Source of the DNA: Pterobdella sp. o SKG-2022
Lineage: Eukaryota > Annelida > Clitellata > Hirudinida > Piscicolidae
DNA: 64,000 bases
Direction of reading: 5' to 3'
Assembly: GCA_964035795.1 (NCBI GenBank)
Contig: OZ038323.1
Coordinates: 2,624,744 to 2,688,743, forward strand
Both the position numbers and the translations under genes were made by a program. Under the pieces are notes generated by a model. The model searched no databases and had not been told where the DNA came from. It saw nothing but the letters and a program-made list of their open reading frames with translations. This document shows, piece by piece, positions 36,300 through 47,600 of this stretch (the first letter of the stretch is position 1; the number at the start of each line of letters is the position of its first letter).

Positions 36300-37890
36300 A
36301 AAAACTGTAGAAATTGATTTAATTCAGAAATTTTTTTTGCGATGGTGTTTAACCCTTATATTTATTTTGATTTGATTGATTTTATTACTTGTTTTATTTC
36401 TCTTTAGTTTATGCTTTGTCTCTCAAACGAGCAAATGGAATGGTTAATAAATGAATGAATAATAGAAAACCAAATTATCGAATAATTTAAAATGAAAAGA
36501 AAAAAAAAAAATTGGAGATTAACAAAATAAATGAAATAAAGTAATAAATTATTAATATATAAATACGAAAACCGGAAATGAGTGAAAAAACAAAAAAATA
36601 ACATTGTAATTTTCTCTATAGCTTGATCATTTAAAAAGAGCCTTTTGAGGTTGCACGTCAACGAAACGTGCAGGATTCCCTCATTTCGAAATTTAAATTG
36701 GAAGCTTTACTATGATTTTTGAAATGAGTTCCACTTATATAAATAACATTTTCTTTATTTTAAGTAATTAACTATTGGTTGAAATTTTATTTGAGTTAGT
36801 TTTTGAAGTATATTTTTCTTGTTTTTTTAAAACACCTTTTATTTTAACTTTCAAAATAAATAGCAAATTTTATACAAATTAATTATGAATTTGTCGTATC
36901 ATATAGTTGTGCGAGTATTTTTGTTATTTATATTGTTCTTATTTCTTTTTTTTCAAGTTGTTAGTCATTTTTTCCATATAATTAAAAGTGCAAATTTTGA
37001 AAAAGGTTTTAGCAACATAAAGTCATTTGGTATAAGAGGGTGTTGATTTCAAAATAGTTGAAGCTCCATACAAACTAACAACTCGAAAAAATGCTCAATC
37101 TAAGTTATGAGGTCCAGGATGCAGTCAAGCTACTTTAAGAGTTTTTAAAAATTTTTTAAATCAATTTATTTTCTGATTTTTTGAGTCTAAAATTTTTGAT
37201 TGACTCTTATGCAGCTTTTTGAAGTTCCGTTTCTTTATGTCAGTTTTTCAACTTCTGAACTACTTTTAACCTTTTTGGGTTTAATAATTTTTTCTCAAAC
37301 AACATTCTTAAATTTTTACTTCATAAAAATAACATGAATACTTTTTTTGAACTTCTATAGACCATATTTGCGTTACTGACCTTCATATCAATTTTATTGC
37401 TTTTCAATTTTTCCGTTCTGTGATTTTATAACCCGAAACTTTCATCGAATATATTATTAGATTCAATAAAAAAATTTGAAGTTGAGTCTCCCATTTTTCC
37501 TTATTTTTGAATTTCATAGGCTATTTCTAGCATTTCATGTTTGGTCATTTATGAAGTCCAAAGCTTTAAACTCTTAGAACCACATAACCCAACTGTTCTA
37601 TTAATAATTAATGTGAATAGAAGTTTTTAGCAAAAAGAACAATACTTTCACCAAAAATTAAACTCATCACAAGCACATTGTAGGTTCTAAATGCCAGCCC
37701 AATATTCAATAAAGCTTTCTGAATTGAGAATTTATTAATAGGACTAAACGGACCCAAGTAGAATCAAGTCAAAATTTATTCTGAAAATATTTAAGAAATC
37801 CATTTGCAATGTATCAGACAAACCTTTTATTAACTACCCTAAAAATTTAAATTTATAATTTGCTATTTCGATTTACACCCGTTTGACATT
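36300..37890. other. AT-rich stretch, no gene recognised
   Basis: Long T- and A-runs with frames under 90 codons and no recognisable motif. Confidence 0.5.
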
Positions 37891-37894
37891 GCGT

Positions 37895-38065
37895 TGCAAG
37901 CACTCAAAGAACAATAATGCTTAAGCAGCGTAGAGAAGTCCCATAAAATACATAAAGTGAATTCCAATTTAATTAGCATTAAACATGCCAATGAAGAATT
38001 GAGGACAGAAACAATATTCGAACCTTTGACGTTGAGTTTGTAGACCACTTGTTGGCTCGCTACAT
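37895..38065 (-). mobile_element. Possible tRNA-derived SINE
   Basis: On the minus strand tagcgagccaacaagtgg resembles an A box, followed by aggttcgaat as a B-box start, then a unique-looking body ending near tgcaacgcaatgtc. Match to box consensus is partial. Confidence 0.4.
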
Positions 38066-38239
38066 TGAGTTTTTAACGGAAAATAATTATCAGCAAAACA
38101 CACATCATGAAAACATACCATAAACATAAAATAATCATAAAAAACTAATCTATTTAATTTTTTATCGCAAACAAAGCAAATAACAATGGTAATCAGGAAA
38201 TATATCTGGAAGGAACATCGTGTATGTTAACAACGCATG

Positions 38240-38320
38240 AATACATCGATCTCGGCTGGATTTGAACCAGCAACCTTTCGGTTAACAGTCGAACGCGCTA
38301 ATCAGTTGTGCCATTAAAAA
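38240..38320 (-). mobile_element. tRNA-Asn(GTT)-derived SINE head
   Basis: Minus strand: tggcacaactga (A box with one change), an anticodon loop with GTT (ctgttaa) in an arm like tRNA-Asn, and a perfect T arm (gctgg ttcaaat ccagc). The acceptor stem is lost, so it is a retroposed relic rather than a functional tRNA. Confidence 0.7.
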
Positions 38321-38636
38321 TAAATAATTCACAATTATAAAACTATATAATTTAGAAAATTAATGTCAAAAGATTTTATATATAATCTATGGATCTATCT
38401 GAGAATCAAAAAAACTAGAAAACTAAGAAACTATGAAAATAGAAGACAATGATGGAAACTTCAAGTGATGATTCTTGAACCTCTGAGGTTTGAGAAGAAA
38501 ACAGCTGTTGTAAATCTTTAATGGAAAACTCAGTTTAAGTTTCATAATAAATCCTTGTTATGGGTCTTTTCACTGACCATAATTGGTTTGATGTTCCAGC
38601 TGATAATTATATTAAAAATTTGTTTTTTTCGCATGT

Positions 38637-38745
38637 TTGAACCTAACTTGAATGGTTGGACCTAACTTGAATGGTTGAACCTAACTTGAATGGTTGGACC
38701 TAACTTGAATGGTTGGACCTAACTTGAATGGTTGGACCTAAAATG
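38637..38745 (+). repeat. 19-bp minisatellite
   Basis: About five to six copies of the unit acctaacttgaatggttgg, with an a/g variant (ttgaacc or ttggacc). Confidence 0.95.
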
Positions 38746-39164
38746 TTGTTAGGTTCATTAAAACATAGTTTTTACATTATAACATAAAAAATTGATAATA
38801 AATATAAATAAATATAAAGTTAAATTTAAAATAAATTTTATTTTATCTTCTGGTTTCTATAAATATATATTTTATACCCTATATATCAAGATTTGTTTTT
38901 TTCTTTATCAAATATTAAAATTGAATGAATATTATTTTAAAATAAAACAAAAAAGGTTGGAAATTTTAGTATAGGCATATGCTGAACATCGTATCTTGTT
39001 CTTTTTTGAAGATTTTGAAATATTTAATTTAGCTGAAGTTCACTCAAACAGAAAAACCATCGATATTAAAGTTAAAATATAGTTTTTTTTCCAGTTTTCA
39101 CTCAATCAACTGGGCTGTTTTCTTTATATTATTGTTAAATTCAAATTATAATTTAAAGAATTTT

Positions 39165-39245
39165 TTTTTCACGAGTAGCCTGCGTGACAACGACATACGC
39201 CACTTGACCCGTACGACTTGGTTTCAAGTCCGAGCTCTGGGTTTT
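39165..39245 (+). mobile_element. tRNA-like repeat fragment
   Basis: gtagcctgcgtgac … cacttgacccgtacgac … ttggtttcaagtccgag resembles a tRNA with a B-box-like ggtttcaagtcc. The acceptor stem does not pair. Likely a SINE relic. Confidence 0.4.
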
Positions 39246-39483
39246 TGAAGAACTCATTCTTCATTAATATGAAGAAGTTTATCTTTGAGATTATTTTTTT
39301 TAACTTTTTGATGTGTTTAAATAAAAGTCATGTGTTGTGTTTCAATAACTTCTGTTTTGAAACTAAACATTGAAACCAAAAAATTAAGTTCGTAAAAACT
39401 TAATTAAAAGACCAAAAAGATTTTCAAGATCGATCCAAATACGGTTGAGATTAATTAAAATTGAATTTGAGTCAAAATTATTT

Positions 39484-39645
39484 TCAAATAAAAACACTTT
39501 TACTATTTTATTTCATTCCACGAAGCTTTTCGTACGATAAACTTACATTATCAAGTACAATTTGTGCCTCCACTTGATAATGTAAGCTCATGTTACCAAA
39601 AGCATCGTTGAATAAAATAAACTCCTAAAAGTGTTTTTTCTTGAA
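39484..39645. repeat. Fold-back (palindromic) element C
   Basis: Inner arms acttacattatcaagt (39541–39556) and acttgataatgtaag (39572–39586) are exact inverted repeats. Outer arms continue with mismatches: aaacacttttactattttat and cgaagcttttcg on the left, against caaaagcatcg and cctaaaagtgttt on the right. Total arm length is about 70 bp. Confidence 0.8.
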
Positions 39646-39994
39646 TATTTATGTTTGGCTCAAATTAAAAATTTTTTTCAAATCTGAAAACTTGAAACGT
39701 CTAGAAAGTTGTAAATGAATTCACGTGCAAGCTCAACATAATCAAGAGAATCTAGTCACAGTCCTTATTGACACGCTCGGCTCGAAGCTATTGCATGTAA
39801 GTTTCAGTAAGCACACATTTCTCCCTAAAGCTTTTTCGAAAAATTATTTTTAACGTGTGTTTTATGTTTCAAGTTTTTCACTCACGTTGACGAACGGCTT
39901 CTAAGACAGCGGTTAACACCTTAATGAAGAAACATGGCCGCCAACAAAAGATTTTCTTAAAGGTGAATGCATTATACATTGGACTGTAATTTTA

Positions 39995-40180
39995 ATGCGG
40001 TATTTATAAAGCGCTTTTCTTCATAGATCAAAGAGTTTGCTACAAATTTAAATTAGTAAAAAAACACTGTGGAACAATTGTCGGCCCACGCGGGATCTAA
40101 TCCGGTAACTAGATAATTAATCTAATTCTCTACTAGCTGAGTTATACGGCTGACGCATTCGCCGACACTAATCAACTTCT
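39995..40180 (-). mobile_element. tRNA-derived SINE-like element, second copy
   Basis: Reverse-strand relative of the element at 15118–15310. The tRNA-like head includes cgtataactcagctagtaga and ttagatcccgcgtgggccga. The body includes aatttgtagcaaactctttg and aaaagcgctttataaatacc. Head and body are collinear with the first copy. Confidence 0.75.
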
Positions 40181-42240
40181 CTAAAGTGTTTTTTTTTGAC
40201 AAACTGCTTCATACCACAAGTTGCAAACAATAAATACCTCTATTGTACCACCAAATTCTGCAAGAGAAGAATACATCTTTTATTTTATTGCTGAGCTTTG
40301 TGTTGTAAAACTCTCATCTTCAATGAAACCATTGAAATACCCATATCGTTAGTTTTTAGAAACTCATCTTTCAGAGATAATTTATAGCTCCACGAAAGTG
40401 TTCAATCCTACATTAATGCATTGATGGCTTTTTCAAATACTTGTTCAATAAGTTTTTTGTTTTTTTCTCTACATATTTTTTGTTGAAAAAAAAATACAAT
40501 TCTTGATAAATGCTTGGATTGACCATGAAATTAAATAATTTCAAAAAGAAAATCTAACTTTTAAAGCTAAAAAAAAGCAAAGTTTCGAGTTTAAAATGTA
40601 TAAAACAAATTTTTCCAAGGTGGTTTTGGGATTGATGTCAACCTTTTCTTTCCGTTTTTACTCCCATCCGTAAATTTTTTTTTTCAAAAGTAAATCTTAG
40701 TGTGGTAATTTGTTTTTTTTCAACGCTGGCTAAAATGTGCTTAAATGCTAGTCATTTTTACAAAACCCATTGAGCTGAAAGGGTTTTTGTATTTGTTATT
40801 CACTGAAGATCCGTTCAAGAATTTAAAGATAAGTTAGAAATTATTTGAAAGTATGCAAAATGGCTCAAAATATCAAAATTAGCATCAAAAGTTATTTTTT
40901 TGAGTTTTCATGAGTAGATATTTTTTCATCCCCAATTTTTCATTTCGTTTTTTGAATTCTCAGCACTTTTCTGAAACTTTCATCTCTTCAGTTGATGACA
41001 TACCATAAAATTAGATTTAAACTTTCATAATGTTAGTTTTACACTTTATAAAATTTTAATTGTTTATTTGTACCTTACTCAACTAAAAATGCACTATGCA
41101 ATATTAAAAATTACGCAGCAATACATGTATAAAGAATTATCTCTCAGTATTATAAACATACCTAAAGTTCCCGACTATCTATTTTTGTTATATTATAACA
41201 GTTTTTTTTTGTTCTGGTTGTTTTTTTATTTGGTAACATTATGCTTTTCAGATAGGATATTTGGTAGACTACTTGATCTCATCGTGGCTGATAAACTCAC
41301 AAAAAGTCCAACACTTCATACCCATATGATGCTTGTTGTATTAATTAGTATTGAAAATGAAATAGAACTTTTTTCAATACACGTAAAAAAATCAAAGAAA
41401 AATGTTTTCTAATTTCCCGTTAACGCACCATAAGCTCTCTAGGAGAACCATTAGAAAAATTTGAGAGAAAAGTTCTGGAAAAGTTATTGCTTTTATAGAT
41501 TTCTGAAATTTAGTTTTTCATTTTAATTTCTTCATTGGATTTAAAAAATTAACCAAAACCCAATGTTATATTAGGAGTTTCAAAGAAGATATAAACTCAA
41601 ATTATATATAATTACCCTACCGTAAACCTTTTTTACATGGTTCAATTCAACAATCAAACTTCCCACAATCGCTTTATTTCATATTTTTTTTGAAATAAAT
41701 AGATTCAATAAGCGCTTGGAAATTTTATTTCAATATCAATGGAAACTTATCGATAATAATCAACAGAACTACCGCGTGATAATGTTCCTAGACTGATGGA
41801 AAGTTTGTACTGAATATCGCATACAATTTCTTCAGGCTTATTGTTTCTGAAGAAATTATTTTAATTGAAGATTTGTTTGAGATTAAACTCTTGAAAATGC
41901 TCAGTTACTGACCCTTTGAAAAGAACTGGAAAGAAATATATAAGTTTATATTGGATTTAGTTCTCAATGGTTTTGAATATATAATTTCGGTCTCAAACTA
42001 TTTATAGTTCACTATTTCGTTTGAACGTAATTGAATTTGTTTTATTCTCTTATTTTTTCTTGTTCCACCTATTTAAAATGTATAAAAATGAAAAATAAAT
42101 ATAAAAATAAATACAATGAAAAAAATAACTAAAAAATATGAATAAATTATAATAAATAAACAAAAAAATTTAAATAATAAAACAAACAAATAAGAATACT
42201 TAATTGAAATTGTTCAATACGTATTTCAGACACAGTCCCC
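40180..42240. other. AT-rich stretch, no gene recognised
   Basis: Mostly A/T runs. A frame at 41068–41412 contains RIFGRLLDLIVADKLTKSP after a possible cttttcag acceptor; I could not identify it and found no partner exons. Confidence 0.4.
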
Positions 42241-42244
42241 TAAC

Positions 42245-42322
42245 CCACTTACCAGCAGATCTGACTCCACCCACCTGCAGGTCTGACCCCACTCACCAGC
42301 ATATCTGACTCCACCCACACCT
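42245..42322 (+). repeat. Short C-rich minisatellite
   Basis: Three degenerate units of about 24–25 bp, each close to accagcagatctgactccac. The block is clearly GC-richer than its flanks. Confidence 0.75.
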
Positions 42323-42825
42323 TCTTCCTTGGTGCTGAGTACAGTTATCAGTTTTCAAGTTATGAGCTTCATATGAGGTCTTGAAACTCCTTTCTTTTCA
42401 GGTATTTTCTCAAAGTTTCTCTTAATGTTTTTCAAGGATTTTTTCCAACTAGCTTGATACTAGTTGGAACTGATGAGAATTGAACTGAAGAGTTTTGTGT
42501 GTGGAGGTTAAACTTTGTCTACTTAACAAACGATTATTAAACTCGTTTGTTTTCATATTTTTTTAAAGCAAGTGAACTTTGAGTATTTATAAACTTCTTA
42601 AAATTTTTCCAACTCATTTTTATTCAATAAGAAATATGTTTCATTGTTTTGAAGCATGCCAAATGGTTAATACCTGAGTGATTTTGCTTATGACATGACG
42701 GAAAAAGACACTTGAAACATGCTATGTAGGTATAAAAAATGGATAATGATGATCAAAAAAGGTGCTTTTTACAATAAAAATAAAGCTGTTTCTGATTAGA
42801 TTAAATTAAAATGATGATGATGATT

Positions 42826-43062
42826 GTTGTCGTTGTTTTTGAGTAGTAACTTTCAAAGCCTCTTCCGACACTCTTTGGGGCGAGTATCGAAAGAACATGA
42901 AGCTCCGAGTCGTTTGTGATTTTTGGTAAACAGTGAAAAAAGTGATGGATGGATTCTCGAAATGCTCTGTTGTTGGAAGCTGACGTGGTTGAGAACCTTT
43001 TCGACACTTTTGTTGAAGTGCACACCTGGCACCACGAAAATGTGGGTTTTCTCACCGGGCTA
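42826..43062. repeat. Dispersed 225-bp repeat, copy 3
   Basis: From ttgttgtcgttgtttttgag to the caccacgaaaatgtgg/accgggctaatgatgatgg end. It is preceded by atgatgatgatga and followed by gatgatgatgaag. The central block attctcgaaatgctctg matches the other copies. Confidence 0.8.
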
Positions 43063-44320
43063 ATGATGATGGTGATGATGATGAAGAGAATGATAATGAT
43101 AATAAAGCTAATGATACTGATGATAAAAACACTTTCAACATAACTGACAAGTCTTTATTCTGCCACTTCAGGAAATGTTCACGTGAAGTAGTTTGCGTGC
43201 TGAAGTGCTTTTTTCAACGGCACTTAAACAGTTTTTAGAAGTGGGAAACAAACAACTGTGAGGATTGAAGCCACAATTTGAGTTTGAATGTCAAAGTGCA
43301 AACAAACAACTTAAAATTTACTAAGAAATCAAAAAAACTGTCTCTACATGATATAATGTATATTGCGCAAAGGAGTTTTACTTTAAAGCACCATAATGGT
43401 GAAATGAATTGTGGCGGTTGAGAGAAAACAGTTGACAATAAGGCAGCTTGTTTGAGTCTATGATGTACGTGCTTTCAAGGGGTCATTCCAATAAAGAAAG
43501 TAATTGATGGTTTGATGCTATAGGCTATGCGAGAAAATTTAATTTTTAATCATAGCATATTTGCTTCGAAACAAATCTTTCAAATCCTTTATAATCTGAA
43601 CCAACTTTCCAAGTCGTGGTAAATTTGTGGATTTAAAAAAAACAAACTTTTCTTCATAATCATCATTTTCTTTTTTTTTCTCTCTTAACCGAGAAAGAAA
43701 TAGATGATGTTGAGAGTTTTACTGGACGAACAATTTATTTTTAAAATTACATCTTTGAAATTTTTCAAGTTTCGAAAAAAGTTTTTAGAAAAATGAAGGT
43801 ATAAAAATATTCTTATGAAATATCAGCCCTTTAAAAAAATGACAAAAATGTAAAACTCTGAAAAAATTTTTAGAAAGAAAACTTTGAAAAACTGAAAACC
43901 GAGATAAAAAACTTAACTGATTTGAAATGATTATCAAAACTCCGTCTTTTCAATACAAACATTAACCACGCACGGCTCAAAAATTGAAGAACTATTGTGT
44001 TTTTTGTAATGAAAACGCAATGGGTTCAAAACTTTTATTCAGTAATAACCAAGTAAGGGAGACAAAAAAGACAAGTATGAAATCTTTAACTGTTTATATA
44101 CTATATATTAAGAATATTCTAGAAAATAGAATATTCTAAAACAATGTGGAAATTAGAACATTCTCGAACAATATAGAAAATGGAACTTTCTAGAACAGTA
44201 TAAAACATTCTAATAATATGATATTATTTATTTGATAAAAAATCTCTGTAACAACAACAAAGAAAACATGAGAAAAATTTAGAACTTCACCCCTACATGT
44301 CTGCGATGAAATCCATTAAT
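43063..44320. other. AT-rich stretch, no gene recognised
   Basis: Contains GAT/AAT-rich sequence next to the repeat and a cluster of tctagaa/ttctaga motifs near 44110–44215. No coding signal was seen. Confidence 0.4.
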
Positions 44321-44324
44321 CTAC

Positions 44325-44645
44325 TGACCAGACGCCATCAACAACGCTGATCTGCAGCAGAAACCTAGATAGCTTCCAAGAAAAGATGGAATATAAAACA
44401 TGGGGATGAACTGAACACACCCTGCAGACTCCATCGAGCAGCACCACACGCCAACATTTGACCTGGAAATTTCAGGAAAAGAAAATAAGATATCTAAGAA
44501 CTGTTGAAAAAGAAACTTGGAAGATGATATCTGACAAATGACACACACTCGGAGTCAGCTGGAATCAGTGATTTGAAGCAGGATAAAGGGGTGGGCAGCT
44601 GTTGATGGCCTATGTTCTAGAAGAGGAAGAGATGAAAGTTGAAAT
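44325..44645 (+). mobile_element. LINE 3' remnant, possibly RTE-like
   Basis: GC-richer island. Broken frames read ETWKMISDK, HTLGVSWNQ and, in another frame, RIKGWAAVDGLCSRRGRDE, which recall the W…LGI.W.E…DR..W…VDALCS.R ending of some LINE polyproteins. Family assignment is tentative. Confidence 0.4.
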
Positions 44646-44649
44646 AGTT

Positions 44650-47600
44650 ATTGAAATAGCTTGATAAAAAAATTTACAAAATAGTTCATAAAAATATATT
44701 TGAATGCCAATTTTTGAAGTCATAGATTTTGATGTCTAAAATACTTGCATAAATAACTGATCTCATAGCCTTTGCAAAGTTATATATAGAAAGTTATGAA
44801 AATGTAAGTTTGAAGGAGGAAAAAAATAAATTTTCATCAAGTTCAGAGACCATAAATCAGCCATTTTTTATGAAGAATTATACCCTAAAAAAGCAATTTT
44901 TTCAAAAATTGTTGTAAAATATAGCTGACAAAATTTCAATCAACTTCAATATAGTTCCATGGAGGACTGACAATCGAACTACGCAGAAGAAAAGTGAACA
45001 TAATTTGTGAATTGCTTTTGTAATCATTCACGACAACCTTCAAAAAATACAAAAAAATTTAATTTCTATATGTACTGATAACTTTCACATGTGAAAAAAT
45101 ATTTAATTTTTTGTTTAAAAAACTGAAACAATATATTCGATTGCAGAAAAAATCCTTAGAAGTTGTATTATTTAAAAACAAAATGAATTTCAAACATTTT
45201 GATAATTCTAAAAAAAAATTAGATTGAAATTCAATTAAAATGAAAAAGACTCAGAAAACCACAAAAAATTTCATACAGTGAGTTTGTTTTGGTGATGAGT
45301 TTGGAAGTAATTGTCAAGTTTAAATTACTTTCTATGTTTTCATGAAGCGCCTTAAACTTGGAATGTAATTACTTTTAAAACTTCTCTACTTTAAAAACTT
45401 CTACTTTAATCATATAACTCATCTCTTTGGTGTAATTTTTATTCCATCTCAAAAACATCTTTTAGTAAAAAGCTCGTGAAATTTGAGACTTTAATTCATT
45501 CTGCTTCTCACGTGAAACAAATTTTTTCCGTTCAAACAATTTCATATTTTTGAAGCAAAAGCTTTTAAGTTTTCAATAATTTTGTTTTTAAAGAAAATGA
45601 ATTTTTTTCTAAGGTACGCTACTTGAAATAGTAGGGTGAATAAATATAAAGCATTTATCCATAAAAAGCATGAAACTTTTCGTAAGTCCAGCTTACGTCA
45701 TCAAGGGATGTGACGTGAAAAAAAATTTGTTTTAATGGATTTAAAAACAAATGTAAGAGTTTGAAGATGATTGAAACGACTGAAAAAATGGTTGCGAAAG
45801 ATTGCTACTGTCTTAAAACTATTCACATTTTTCAATGAATGTATAACTGCTATTTTTGTCAACAGCTATAAATTTTAATGAAAAATTAAGCTTTGAAATA
45901 CCTTTATGTTCTCAAAAAAAAAACGGTCCATTTGTTAGCGAAAATTTTGAATAAAAATATTTGAAAAACTTGAAATACAAGGTCTAAAAAGTTAAGTGTA
46001 TTCGACATGATTAGAAAAATTTCAAAAAAAACACAAAAAATCCCAATAAAATAAAAGAAATCGAATAAAAATTTTTAAATCTCGTGTTTAGAGGTTTTTT
46101 GACAATACTTGCTCAATTAACAATACAAAGTATGCTTTTTATTATTCAACAACTGTAAATGTCTTATGAAAAAACATAAACGACTTCTCAAAAACAGAGT
46201 TCATCAGTCAGAAAAACTTTTATCAAAAAAGTTAGAAAAACTTGTCCATAGAAAATGTAAATAAATGTTTAAAAAATTGAGTGTACATTGATTAAATTAG
46301 TGCAAAAAAAATTAAAAAAACTGAACTAATTGGCAGATAAATCAAATAAAAATATCGGAAAATTAAGTTTAAAAACATCGATTAGAAGAATAATGATGAC
46401 TTCAAAATTTTAATTGAGATGCGACTAGAGACGTAAGCAATCAAAAACAAGTGCTACTGCAAAACAAACCATAGAACAATTTTGTGGCCTGAATAAATCA
46501 TTCTTCATGCTTGTAGTGTGCTAGGTACTCTCGCAAGTTCAAGAAAATTCGAAGAATTCTTTTATTTTTGATTATTACAAACAATTCAAACATTTTTGTT
46601 TATTTTTTCATTTGACGGTTGAATAAAAAGTTTAACTATTTCTTCATAAGAAATTATTTCGAGTCTATTAAAGGCTTTTTTGCAAGGTTTAATATAAAGT
46701 TGTTGAATATAATTAAGTTATTAAAGGCATGAAAACAATGTAAAAGATATGTTGAATAAGAGTTTTAAAACTGCAAGAACTAGACAAAAAATAAAATGGT
46801 TTTCAAAATTACAAAAAAAAAAAGTATTTCGTATAAATCACAGAAGTTAAAAAGTCTCACAACGGTAACAGTCAAGAAGGAAGACAGGTATTTATAAAAA
46901 TATTAATAATTTTGGCAGCGCAATGAAAAAAAAATTATGAGAACAAGCTATATTATCTGAATGAGTGTTTCAATAAAAAGGGATATATCAACTTTACTTT
47001 TCTTCCGTGAAGTTTCTATAGCGGGCTGAAAAATTCTCGAAGAAATGATTTAATAATTCAAGGGTTACGCAGTTGAAACTTCAATTTGAATTCAAATATC
47101 TGCAGTCGAAGTCGATGAAAAAAGTTATATTGCTAAAAAAATTCACAACTTCTGCTGAAAATGCGATTTGGTTTGCGTTATTATATTTTTTTGAGAGGCT
47201 GTGTTATGGGCAACAAAATGAATTTTAGTGAAGTTACTTTGAAGCTGAAGGTTTCGAAAAATTTGGATTGTTAAAAACTTTTTTTCAAATTTTTAGTTTT
47301 TTTATACTCATTTTTGGGAGTCAGATTAATAGGGTTTCCATCAATCAAAATTTCTTTTCATTGTTCAAATCCATAAAACCTAATGAACATATAAAATTTT
47401 TTTTAAGATTATTCATTACATGGTCAACTTTCAAAACTTTTCAAAAATTATTTTTTGTGAACAGATTTTTGTAGCATGGATCAGCCCAGAAACTTTTTAG
47501 AACAACCAGAACTGAATTTAAAAAAAAAATTAAGATTCCTATGGTTTAATATGAGGTTTTTAGAAAAGTACACCTACTTTGTTTCATCTACATATGATTT

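Noticed and set aside
41068..41412. Gene exon with RIFGRLLDLIVADKLTKSP
   Set aside because: A possible acceptor precedes it, but the frame runs on into low-complexity A-rich DNA with no donor or partner exons, and the alternative frame is equally open at first.
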